The position numbers were made by a program, and so were the translations under genes. The notes below the pieces were generated by a model that was not told the origin of the DNA, made no database searches, and saw nothing but the letters and a program-made list of their open reading frames with translations. A stretch of DNA of 64,000 nucleotides from Takakia lepidozioides (lineage: Eukaryota > Streptophyta > Takakiopsida > Takakiales > Takakiaceae), in contig CM060733.1 of the NCBI GenBank assembly GCA_030704615.1, forward strand, positions 64,604,001 through 64,668,000, written 5' to 3'. This document shows positions 12,785 through 24,400 of this stretch, piece after piece (position 1 is the stretch's first letter; each line of letters begins with the position of its first letter).

Positions 12785-13640
12785 AATGCGGCACCCGCAT
12801 TTCCATGTCGGCATCGAAATGCGGCGCCGCATTTCCATGTCGGCTTGAAATGCGGCGCCGCATTTCCATGTCGGATCGAAATGCGGTGCCGCATTTCCTG
12901 TCCCATCGAAATGCGGCACACGCATTTCCATGTCGGACATCGAAATGGCACCGCATTTCCATGTGGGACAAGAAAATGCTGTGCATCATTTCCGTCCAGG
13001 TACACGAAATACCAACACGGGTCTATAAATTGATCAGAAAACGAGGTTGGCATTGCAAATGCGGCGACGCATTTCCATTTCCAGCTTGCAATGGAAACTT
13101 CTTTTTGGACAAGGGAATGCGGTGCCGCATTTCCGTCCAACACTTCGAAAAGTGCACCTATTTCCGACCAGCGCGATGGAATGCGTTACCGCATTTCCGA
13201 GAGAGGGTCTGCAAATGGACAAATTGCGATGTCCGTTCTGGAAATGCGGCGCCGCATTTCCATGTCCGTCATCGACTTTTTTTTTACAATGGAATGCGGT
13301 GCCAATTTTTGCTGATGGGCCTGCAGTTCGAACAACGACCATCCCCAATATGGAAATGCGGCACCGCATTTCAATCCCGCCATGTCGGCCTCCTTGTTCG
13401 ACCTCCTTGTTCGACCTCTGTAAGCGTGGTGGCATCCATGCAATGAGCGGGAGAGGCCAAAACTGGCGTGTGGACAAAGGAAATTTTGGAAATGCGGCAC
13501 CGCATTCCCATTTCAGATTACTTTTTACTATGCCAACATTGAAATGGAAAATTAGTCCCTCCCCTGTTTTGGAAATGCGGTGCCGCATTTCCAAGAGGTT
13601 CTTAGAGTTGCCAAATTTTGGAAATGCCCTGACCCATTTC
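12785..13640. repeat. Palindrome array A1 (GAAATGCGG-YR-CCGCATTTC)
   Basis: About 16 copies of a near-perfect palindrome, GAAATGCGGCGCCGCATTTC or variants differing at the central two bases (CG, CA, TG or TA). Copies are about 30 bp apart at the left and 55-80 bp apart further right. Some are decayed in one arm (13,292; 13,618). The array lies between the 3' end of the ParB-methyltransferase gene and the 5' side of the D gene. Open frames running through it are artefacts of the repeat (peptides such as MRCRIS, CGAAFP). Confidence 0.95.
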
Positions 13641-13800
13641 TGATTTTGGGAGCGTCCTGGTTTGGGCGATTGTGTGGCTGGAATGCACACTGGAGAGGGT
13701 CACAATGTCGGGCAGAATTTTCTTTATATACTGTGGAAGAGAATTTACATTTACAGAGACTTCATTAAAATTCTATTAATCTTGAAAATCATCGGAATCC

Positions 13801-16800
13801 TCATCCCTGTTCTAGACTGTCCTGCTCCTCCTCCACCCCCTCAGTGCCTCTCTCATCTCCAGCGGACTGCTCGTTGGCCAGGCTTTCGAAAATCCCATCT
13901 TCCCCTTGCGGAACTGTCCATCTCACCTCCGTTTGGGTCGTCTTCCTCCCTGTCTGCGTCGCTCTCATCCGCTGAATCACATATGTACTTTCGTACCCGT
14001 CTACCTGTCTGAGCTGCTGCCAACTCTTTCCTTATCCTTCTGTCCTCCCTAGCCCTCTCCAAAATCTGCTCTACTTTACTGGGATTCTCACTTCTTCTAA
14101 TCGCTGTATTTGCGAGTTTAGCTGCATAACTAGGAAGGGAGTAGTCCCTCACCGGGCTCGTCATGAAGTCGGCCCTCGCAAAGAACGGGACATTCTTCCT
14201 GGCAGGAAGTGTAGGCCCTACATGTTTCGACCCGGACCCTGCAATCCTGCACATGACAATCATCAACGAGACTAATGAGAACCACAGTCGGGAAATTCCT
14301 TTGACATAATGACCCAGAAGGCTTTGCAAACTTACAATGTTTGCACTCACTCGTATTCCGGGTTCTCCTCTGCATCAATGTCCACTGTGTCTTCCTCGGA
14401 CTCCGACGAATCCGAGGAGACTTCCGCTCTGTCGGGAGCCTTCACATTCCGTTGCAGCCCCTCCAGATGGGATCCCCACACGGATGAATCCTCCTCGTAG
14501 GCAAAGAGGTGCCGGTCGGAAAACCGCCCAGCCCACATTGAGGCACCTGTTACAATGCCATCCACACATTACCACATGGCGCTTCAGATGTTGCGAACTA
14601 CATCCTAACGAGAATTTGCAGAACAGCAGAGATCAAGATTCTGCATACCTGTCCCACAGATGAGGTCCAGCACTGTGCCCTCCACGTCTGTGCATGTCTC
14701 CATAATTGTCTGAATGAAGGCAGGGCTCCGAGTCCGTGAGTACCGCAGGGGTTCCGTTGAAGTGAGGCTATGAGGGAGAAGTTCCTTGGGAACGTTGTTG
14801 AACAGAACGTTGTAATCGAGTGGGTCGCAGTTGGGTCAACCTTTCCTCCCTCCTTCCGGAAAGCAAAGGTGGAGTTTTCCTTCACAAAGCAGTATGCATC
14901 GAACTGCTTCGTCTGCATACACAGGGGAAAACGATTAGAAACCGAATGCGGCACCGCATTTGAAAGCACCCAAGCAAATGAATGGACGAGTGCCAGTGTC
15001 GTAATCACCTTCTTCCCTTCCGACCGAAGGCCCAGTGTGTTGATGCACGTCCACTTCTTTTTCAGAATCGGGACGGCGCTCTTGCGGGTCCACTTCGCAA
15101 TTCCTGTCTGAGTGTTTTTTCCTCTGCTCGCCAGGACAACCACACAGCCTCTGTCGTCCAACACCATGCGGGCAAGCCCGAATCCTTTCTTCCAAAAGTC
15201 CTCCGAGTACCTGTTCCAAGATGGCAAAGCTTGCAGTCCTTCCACAGGCTCTCCGTCCGGAATATCCAAGATGATCATATCGCAAGACCACTCGGTGGCA
15301 TTTCCGCCCCTCCTACAATCCTTGTCTGCACACACCCTCTCAAAGAACGAGACCATATTCTGAAATCCTGGGGTGTCGGAAGGCTCTTCGGCAGTCGCCT
15401 TCTTCAGTGCTCTGCCCTTCAGACCCTCCATGGTCTTCATGTATGCCAACTTGGCTGCCCGTCCATCCAAAGCCGCCAAGAAACTCTCATTTACACACTG
15501 GACTACAGTTTCGGGAGCCACTTTCGGCCTCTTCATTTCCACCGGCTCGAAAGGGTGCCCCCCTGGGGGGTTGAAGAGTGCCTTCTTTGCCGAGCCAGTT
15601 CTCGTGCCTCTCGTGACAACGGTGGGCACAGGGGAGGCAGCCTGCGTTTGGGGGGGTGGGCTGGTTGCAAAGTCTCCATCGGAGTCCTCTTCCTCACCCT
15701 CTTCCTGAACAGGCTGTTTCTGCTTCTTCGTTTTGGCGGGTGTCACAACAGCTGCTCCTTGCTGGCGAGTCCTCTTCTTCGACCCCTTCTGTTGGGCCTG
15801 CACAGCTGCATCCACCGTCTTTTGTGCCATCTCAGCTGCCTTTCTGGATTCTTCCAGAGCAGCAGATTCCTTTGCCGACTTTGGCCCAGCAGGGACACGT
15901 CTTTCCTTTCTCTTCTCTTCTGCCAAGGCGTGCAGATCTTTCTCAGACTCGTCAACAATACCGCCAGACATGTCCAGGTACCACGGGCATCCAACGAGAT
16001 GCGCGGGATGCCATTGTTTCTGCATCTCGGGTGTGTAGACACAGCTTGGGCCCGCCACGGTCCAAGCCATGAAGAACGGGGGCTCTTGAGCCAGGGCCCC
16101 TGTCTGAAGGAGCACGTATTTCATATACCTGCAAGGCAGTCAGCATGCGTGAGCAAAAGTTGAGACCAACCTACTGGCAGAGTGCCACCGAAAACATAAA
16201 ATGCGAATGCGGTGCCGCATTTCCGAGACAAACCTCGTAACCAGGCTTCGCATACAAGGGCAGCTGTGCTTCACCTGTAAACAATTCGCATTGCAGCTTT
16301 CCCCCGCTCCCTCCTGATGTGTAAACTCCACGCTCCTTCTTGCTGTCTGTAGCTCTCTGGCGAAAAGGTTGTCCTTGTACGCACATCTGAAACGTGTCAC
16401 GTAGTCTTCCAATGTCTGTGTTCCATCCCATTTGACGTACAAGCCGAACGAATTTGTGTGCATTACGACTTGCTCCTTCGCATTCGACATTACCTGCCAT
16501 TCCCAAATGCATTGTCACGTAGCAGTTCAGGGAATTCATGTCAGAAAAGCAAATCTGGGGAAGTACCTTGAATTACCTGGAACCACCAAGTCATACGGTT
16601 GAGCCACACATCCACTGCAGGGTCGGAAACTTCCAGTGGAAAAGACCACATTGTCCTTATGCTCTCGGATGCATTCCAGATCGACAGCCACCGTGTCTGC
16701 CATTTCCGATCCAATGTCAGTGGCTGGAAGAGAGTGGCTATTGCTAGGAAGGAAATTCAGTGCATTGAAACCTCACCTTCTCTTTCGCCTCCACACATGC

Positions 16801-18900
16801 CGTTGAGAGGTGATGCAGTTTCTCCAATTGCATGGTCGGCTGCATGGCCCGAGAATAGTGTTTTGCAATCTCGGGGATGAAGTCCTTTCCAAGTGCCGGA
16901 TCTGCAATTGCCACCAGCTTCACAAGCTTTGACTTGTATTTGGTTCTGGACTTGACACCGGCTTCCTTCAAGTGCTCAGTCAATGACTGCAACGTTTTGA
17001 CCTGCCCCTCACTTTCCATGAAGAAGCGTTTGGCATGGGCCAAATCCAGCTTGATGTTTGACTGCCAACAAAAACATGCAGAAGCGTTACATTCGATTCA
17101 TGTGGAAACATTACTGGAAATTGGGGAAGGATGAGCAGAGGGAAATTGGAGCACGACTTACTTCGTATATCACCTCCACCATTCCATCCATAGTGAGACG
17201 ATACCATGTCCGGTCTGTTTTTGCAACGGCTTTCTGAATGAGCTCCGGCTCCAGCATTTCCGCAAACATCTGCGGATCAGTAAGACCAGTTTTCCTCACC
17301 CTGTACAGCATATGTGCCATGTGGGTATGCACGTACGCATTCTCAGTGACCCTGCAAGGCACACTCTCCAGTTCAGTACACGGAAGCACGGAATCAAACC
17401 AGAATGGAAACCGAAATGCGGCACCGCATTTCGAATGTGCTAGGGAGGGTATGAGTATCTTACGAGTTGAGGTCCGCCATGGCATTCTTGAGCAGGGAGG
17501 AGTCTGCCGCCTTCACCTTGAGGATGACACACTCCACCATGTAATGCCAGCCAATGTGCTTGGCATGGTTCTGCTTGATGTACTCCCACCAGGCGAGAAG
17601 TCGGTGATTCCCGTCCCACACAAAGAACATTTTACCCGACATATGGCCGAAGTCGGGATCACCCTTCAGCGTCGCCTCGAATTCGTGGTTGCGAGTGTGC
17701 CAGTGGGTATCCCACGTTGACAATTCATCGGCAGTGGGTCCACGGGTTTCGCCGTCCTCATTCTCTATGGAAACGTAAAACGCTGCCGATCCCAGACGGT
17801 ACCCTTCTCGAAATGCGAACTTGAGCTTATCCACATCTCCGGGAAGGGCCTGCCTGACGATGGGAAGGGAGACCATGCGACAGAGTGGGATTCGAAGAGT
17901 CCGCTGGAATACCCTGCTGCCCAGAACTCTGCCAATGCTACTGTGTGTCTCCTCCAACATTTTATCCGCTGCACTTTTGAAATCCTCCGGAGACATGTCT
18001 GTAGGTGCCGGTAGTGGCTGAGCAGCTGGAGCATCCTCAACTGGAGCTGCACTCTGGGGCCTGTGTGCGGGCAATTCTGCCATTGCAGAGGCCTCCTCCG
18101 GGCCTGCTAGCTCATCGGTGGTGAGGTCTGCCTGCGAACGTTCAGCGGCAGCACCCTCCTCCGGTACCAAATCGAGATCAACGGTCGATCCCATTGCCTT
18201 CGCTGCAGCAGAGTCGGCCCCAACATCTGCAGGCGGGAAATCCTCCAGGAACTGAGCTTCAGCTCGTGGAAGCGGTTTTGCGGGAGATTGTTCGCCCGTC
18301 GCCCTGATTGCCTTCTGCTTCCTCATCCTTGCAGGTGAAGGTGTCTGCTGCAATAGAATCTGTCTTCTACCCTGCTGCTTCATTCGCGTTGGGGGGGGTG
18401 AATCGGCCTGAGCCGGTTCAGAAGCCAGTAGAGGGACGGGCTGCTTCTTCTTCGACTTTGCTGGAGAAGGGCCCGACCCCTGCTGGCGATTCTCCATGAT
18501 CGAAGAACGCGAGTCGATCTCTGAGACTTTGAACTTGCCCTTCGAAGACGCGTCTTTGAATCGCAGAGGGCTAGGCCCGGCAGGAATACCCGCGCTCGGG
18601 GATCGGGTGGGTGTACGTGCTGCAGCTAGCTCCTCGGACTCTTCCTGCGGCTCTTCGGATTCCTGCGATCCCTCCAGCACGTCCACCTTTCCTGTTAGGC
18701 ATGCAAACATGTTCTGCATTCAAGTCTCCTAGCATTCAGTCTAAGAATTACAGAAGCAAAATGGGGGGTTCGGTGCTCGATCAGCTGCGCGCAGCCCGAT
18801 CGCATGGAGCTCTCACTGGTGGCTGGGTTGCCTGAGTGGCCTGCTGCTCGGAGATGGCAATCTCCTCCTGTAGACGCATCTGCTTCCTCCCCTTCGGCAT
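13801..18900 (-). pseudogene. ParB-like domain / class-beta DNA amino-methyltransferase fusion, ten exons
   Basis: Exons from GT/AG ends and phase: 18900-18817, 18713-17464, 17351-17162, 17061-16777, 16723-16577, 16493-16234, 16128-15009, 14912-14649, 14546-14351, 14246 to about 13853/13801; about 1,396 aa in all. Exon 1 is a basic start; exon 2 opens with a Pro/Glu/Ser-rich disordered region and ends in a ParB/Srx-like domain (about residues 304-440; PLCRMVSLP, then FVWDGNHRLLAW). Exon 7 has basic, NLS-like stretches and methyltransferase motif IV (MIILDIPDGEP, about residue 1027). Exons 8-9 carry motif I (VLDLICGTG across the intron, then FAYEED), the IV-before-I order of class beta enzymes. 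DIPD replaces the usual (D/N/S)PP(Y/F/W), so activity is doubtful. A one-base deletion near 14,836 breaks exon 8, and a frame change near 13,890 alters the tail. Introns at 14,941, 16,204 and 17,412 each carry one palindrome. Confidence 0.7.
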
Positions 18901-19333
18901 TGGCCTACGTCCGAAGTATAATTTCCGGAGCTTGCGACGAGGTCTCCTGTCTGGTGCACGAACTCCCCCCCCTCTCAGGTTCGAGCATAAGAAGAACAGA
19001 GAGAGGGAAAAGGGGCAAAGAGTGCAGATGGAAAGGGCGCGAGAGGGGTGACTGAGGAGACACGACAAAAGTAGATGAAACGGCGGTGATGCACCACTTG
19101 GGTTCGAAAGGTTGGACGAAAGTGTCTCCTCGTGGAGTTTGCGTCATTACGAAATTCGAATCGTTGAGGGTACGCCTGCCGTCCGAAAACAAACATCATT
19201 ATCCAACGGTCAGGCCGCGCCGCCTCATGCCCCTTCAGTCAGATAGAGTGCCGACATGTGCAGCAATTCCGTTGCTCCACGTGTTCACATTTCAAGGCAT
19301 TTCCGTCCCAGCGTCTGATGAGTTGGAGCGAGA
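18901..19333. promoter_or_regulatory. Probable 5' region of the ParB-methyltransferase gene
   Basis: The stretch between the proposed ATG at 18900 and the start of the large palindrome array. It is mixed-composition DNA with no recognisable coding domain. By position it should hold the minus-strand promoter, but no TATA box is clear. Inferred from layout only. Confidence 0.3.
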
Positions 19334-21040
19334 ATGCGAATGCGGCGCCGCATTTCCGTTAAGTACCATCACGAAGCTACACATCCGTACTTGTTGGAAG
19401 AAAATGCGGCACCGCATTTCCGTTCCACCTTCACATACCTTAGTTGTTGAACGGAAATACGGTGCCGCATTTCCGTCCCACAGCTCCATGTATGAGATTC
19501 AGAAGGGAAATGCGGCGCCGCATTTCCGTTCCCACTTCACATACGTTAGTTGATGAATGGAAATGCCGTGCCACATTTCCGTTCGGGAAAGTATAGAGGT
19601 CTCACCTGGACAGAAATGCGGTGTCGCATTTCCGGTCTGGAAAGGTTGAAGGTCTCACATGGATGGAAATGCGGCAACACATTTCCGTAGCACAGCTCCA
19701 GGCCGAATATACAAAACGGAAATGCGACGCCGCATTTCCGTTCGAGAATGTCGGAAGGTGCGACTCGAACGGAAATGCGGTGCCGCATTTCTGTACCCGT
19801 TGCGCACGATTTTCAGTCAGAATGGAAATGCGGTACCGCATTTCCGTTCTGTAGAGTATTAACGTCCGACGCTGGCGGAAATGCCTTCCCGCATTTTCGT
19901 TCCACAGCTCCATGCCTCACATACAAAACGGAAATGCGGCCGCATTTCCGTTTTGGAATGTCGGATGGTGGGACTCCGACGGAAATGCGGTACCGCATTT
20001 CAATTCCGATGTTTCAGGATATTTCATCAGAACGGAAATGCGGTGCCGCATTTCCCTTTTAAATCTAATACATTCCGTTCAGGAATGTTGGGAGGTGCGA
20101 CTCGGATGGAAATGCGCTGCCGCATTTCAGTTCCGATGGTTCACGATTTTCAGTCAGAACGGAAATGCGGTACCGCATTTCCGTTCTGGAATGATGGTAG
20201 GTGCGACTCGGATGGAAATACGTTGCCGCATTTCAGTTCCGATGGTTCACGATTTTCAGTCAGAACGGAAATGCGGTGCCGCATTTCCGTTCTGGAATGA
20301 TGGTAGGTGCGACTCGGATGGAAATACGGTGCCGCATTTCAGTTCAGATAGTTCACGATTTTCAGTCAGAACGGAAATGCGGTGCCGCATTTCCGTTCTG
20401 GATAGTTTGAATGTCTCAACCGGTCGGAATTGCGCTGTATGAAGCTGTCGGAATCTTACTCGGCTCCAAACATCAGATACAAAATGGAAATGCGGCGCCG
20501 CATTTCCTTTATGGAATGTGGAAAAGTGCGACTCGGACGGAAATGCGGTGCCGCATTTCTGTTCCCGTTGTTCATAATTCTCAATCAGAACGGAAATGCG
20601 GTACCGCATTTCCGTTCCACCTTCACATACCGTGCTTGTTGAATGAAAATGCGGTACCGCATTTCCGTTCTCGAGAGTATGAATGTCTTTTAAGGACGGA
20701 AATGTGCTGCAGCATTTCTATCCCTCAGCTCCATGCATCAGATACAAAATGGAAATGCGGCGCCGCATTTCCGTTCTGGAATGTCGAAAAGTGCGACTCG
20801 GACGGAAATGCGGTGCCGCATTTCTGTTCCCGTTGTTCATAAATCTCAATCAGAACGGAAATGCGGTACCGCATTTCCGTCCCACCTTCACATACCGTGC
20901 TTGCTGGATGGAAATGCGTTACCGCATTTCCGTTCTGGAGAGTATAAAGGTTTCCCCCGGACGGAAACTCGGTGCCGCATTTCCGTCGCTCTGTTGCATG
21001 ACCAAGATGCAATACGGAAATGCGGCGCCGTATTTCCGTC
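19334..21040. repeat. Palindrome array A2, ~31 units, between divergent genes
   Basis: About 31 copies of GAAATGCGG-YR-CCGCATTTC spaced about 50-60 bp apart over 1.7 kb. Many are longer perfect palindromes; the copy at 20155-20188 is symmetrical over 34 bp with TA at its centre. Central dinucleotides seen are CG, TG, CA and TA. The 30-bp intervals are themselves partly repeated (GTGCGACTCGGA, TTCACGATTTTCAGTCAG), so the unit is a tandem repeat with the palindrome as its best-conserved part. The array fills the space between the ParB-methyltransferase gene (minus) and the transposase gene (plus). All open frames inside it are repeat artefacts. Confidence 0.95.
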
Positions 21041-21466
21041 CACCAGCAATCGACAGAATCACTCGGGACGGGAAATCTGGAACCTCAATGGGTTGCATTG
21101 TTCCGAAACAACACAATTGCGGCCAGTCTTGATGAGCACAACTTGGTTGTCTGACCGTTTTAACCAGCAGTCCTGGCACTTGTCAGTGCGAACGTTCCTG
21201 TCTGCACCGAGAATACTGCTGGATCCACCCTCAGGAGAAACTGTCAGGAGATGTTATTTCGTCGCCGAATCGGCCATCATTGTCCTACTCACTGGCTATG
21301 GAATCAAACCTCCCACCTTCATGCATGTAGCTTGAAACAATACTTTCCACTTCAATGTGCGACTTCCAATTGTCGATGGACTCCGCAGATCCACTTAGAT
21401 GGTGCCTGTGAGCCTTGGTCTGTCGCTATACTGAACCTCGCACTTGCCAACTCCGTGCGGTGTTCG

Positions 21467-24400
21467 ATGGCTCCGAATTCCTACGCTATAGTTTGCTGTC
21501 CTCCGCAACTTGGGAGAGCCTGGATCCCAAACGAGGGAGGACTTTGCAGAGTGACTGAAACTTACCTTTGTTCCAAATTCAAGCTCAAACCGGGCACAGT
21601 TTATTTGGAAGAAGAAAGGAAGGATGTTCCTGGACAGGTTGACGAGACCATTGTCGTGCTAGGTAACGACGGAGGTTGCGGAATCGAATGGCACGTTCCC
21701 CCGTCAGACACCATCCTGTACCGAGCTGTGGGAATGCCCATTCCCTTTCCGAATCAGTCGCTGCCCACACCATCCACAAAGGAGTCCGGAAACCGAGAGG
21801 CGGCCACTGCCAACAGAGAGGTATGCAACGATAATCATTCCCGACCTGGACCGTCAAGACCCTCCATAGCTTCTCGTGTGGACGTATTCGACATTTCCGA
21901 CGAGGAAGATGATTGCATTGAGGTACCCATGTCCTCCACACGGTCGTTCAAATCCGGCATGGACGTCTCTGTAGGTGCTACGCATGTGCCCTCGAGCATA
22001 ACTCCAACCCGGTCCATTGTGCAGCTCCTACGACAACATCACCTCGATGGTTCTCGCTCCGAGCTGGCTGCTCTCGACTATGCCAAATTCCCAGTCAGAA
22101 AGGTAACTTTTCTGCCTCCCGAAGTCGATGGCAATGTCATCTTTCGAGTTTCCACCTGTTTCTTCGTCAAAGAAAGCCTCCGGGATGTTAACAGACATGG
22201 ATCGAAAGCATGACGGACACCCCTGGTGTGTGACGAAGACCAGTAGCACGAAAATTGCTGATGGTGTTCGTGTACGATATGTCCTCTGTGCGGGGAAGCT
22301 GAGGTGCCTCAATCCCACCTGCTTCCACTTTCTCTCCAAAGGAGGGCGGAGAAACGAGACGGATTGGACTGGCACAACGCATCATCCATTCATTGTCTCC
22401 AGCCAAGCTCCTGCGGGTTCTTTCAAGTGTGCACATTGCAAAGAACCACCGACGTGCATGTCCATGTGCAGAGCCAAGCAATATTACGTAATCCATTTGC
22501 TCCCGGACTTGACTAGAGCTTGCATACACGTTGGGGTCCACTGCCACCCCTTGGCGAGAGGCAACATGCGTGAGGCTGTGCAGGAAGCACACGACATCAT
22601 AAAAGAGGAGGTGAAATTGAGCCCCGGAGCCAGACCAAAGCAGATTCAGCTGAAGGCAGCCCACAAGATTGCTCTTGGCAAAATCATGTCTGAAGATGGT
22701 TCCGACCGAGAGCCCTTGACCGAAGACGAGATGCGTGACCTCTTGGAGTCCGTCTCGCACGTTTGTAGTCCGAATGTGCGGAATCACATCGTATCTTGCA
22801 AGCAGGAGTTCGGCAGGGGGTCGGACATGTACTCAATCCTGGAGGTGAAACGAATGACTGGATATGACTACATCCAAGGTAGCAGGTTTCCAGGGCAAGG
22901 CAGCGAATCCGATCGTTGTTACATTTTCAAAATGTCGACGTGTGGGCCTGGGAGTGGAGTCGACTTGGTCACTCGCATGACAACTGGAAACTTGTCGAAT
23001 GCTTGGGTGATGTTTGATCACATCAAGCGAATTACAAACCATCAGTGGGTGACTATGGGTGCGCATGTTTATGACTATCACTCCAAGAGGCTCATGACGA
23101 TTGCAATCTGCGAGATGAAAGGGGAGGACACACAGTCCGAGATGCATCTGTGGGAGGGCATAAACGAGCAGATGGCAAGGGCGGGATTGCCAGAGCCCAA
23201 TTTCAGGGGATTCATGGCAGACAACGCTCAGGCCAACTGGGCAGCGGTGCGGCGTGTGTACGGTGAGGACCCCAATGTTCCAATGGAGGGGAAAGAGAGA
23301 TCCTGTGGATTCCATTGGATGCAGAGTCTATCCCACTACACTACCAAATTTGTTGCTAGCTCATTCCAGGCTGAACACCGTGTCCTTTGTACGGCGTGGA
23401 AGGATGCACCCACATTTGATGACGCGGAGGTTAAGTTTGCTATCATCGAGGCTTGGTGGAACACGTCAGGTGCAGTGGAGACAACCAATCTGGGAGCATT
23501 GCACAGCTGGTTGGGGTGGTGGCATTTCGGTATCGACAGTTCGGACAGTACATGCGGGAGGTAGGCTGCTGTCATTTTCGTTCATTGTCTTTCTGTTACG
23601 GACATTTCGATTGGTCCTCACCATTGTTTGTGTCCTTCTAGGAGCGGTGCTTGGATTCCGACACGGACATGCCGAACACGAATATGGCAGAATCGGTCCA
23701 CTCCTCCTGGCGAGCGTCTTCTGCCGCACATCTGGTGGACGTAGTGACGGCCACAACGGAGGACATCGACAGAGCAATCATGCAGCAAGCCACGTACTAC
23801 AAGTTCCTGAGCGGCAAACAATGGGGCTTTGGGCCGGACAGGGAGGAATTGTTGGTACGAACAGCTTCGAGGTCCAAGAATCCAGTGAAATGGGCGACAG
23901 CATTGCGAGAGAAGATCAAAGGGACGCCTCTGCACCGCAGAGGTGAACACCTAGAGGGGGACGTCCGGACTCGCCCTGTCAGGCGGAGGATTGAAGAGGA
24001 ACCCGGGTGCGAAGAGGATTCCTGGAGATCCGACAGGAACATTCGGACAGCACCTCGAGGTCCCGTCATGTTGCCGCACAATGTGTCTTCCAGCAGTGGA
24101 AGCCCAAGAAATTCCAGATCGCCGTCGCCTTCAACCGGGGATTTCGTGCAACAAATTCCCACCGCTCCCTTGCCCCACATTCCGCCCGCTGTTATGCAGT
24201 ATGGCCAAGCCATTGTGGAGACGACTGTGTCTGCCTCACAGTGGAGAATTGCTCGCACAAAGCCGTCGTTTCGAGGAAGGTGTTCCGCAATTCGTGTGGA
24301 TACACGGCAACGTTGTTTAGAGATGATAAGGAGGAATCCAGATGGGGCTGTCCCTGCTCCTACTTTTACAGGAAGATTTGTCCATGCAAAGTTTGCGGAG

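Noticed and set aside
12736-13446. Long open frames inside the palindrome arrays (also 19,912-20,442; 20,733-21,335; 36,510-37,064)
   Set aside because: The palindrome has few stops in several frames and gives the same peptide (MRCRIS, CGAAFP, GNAVPHF) on both strands. These are artefacts of repeat composition.
14982-16163. Plus-strand 393-codon open frame opposite the methyltransferase exon
   Set aside because: Antisense shadow: no domain, while the minus strand has conserved motifs, spliced exons and homologous copies.
16234-16380. Alternative frame (GGKLQCELFTGEAQLPLYAK) as the true end of exon 6 of the ParB-methyltransferase gene
   Set aside because: It looks protein-like and somewhat resembles copy T, but its phase does not fit the next exon. 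The other frame does fit, so I kept that; two compensating indels remain possible.
19334-21040. CRISPR-like array (short palindromic repeats with ~30-bp intervals)
   Set aside because: Plant nuclear context with introns, no cas genes. The intervals are related to each other rather than unique, and the repeats are full palindromes with variable centres.
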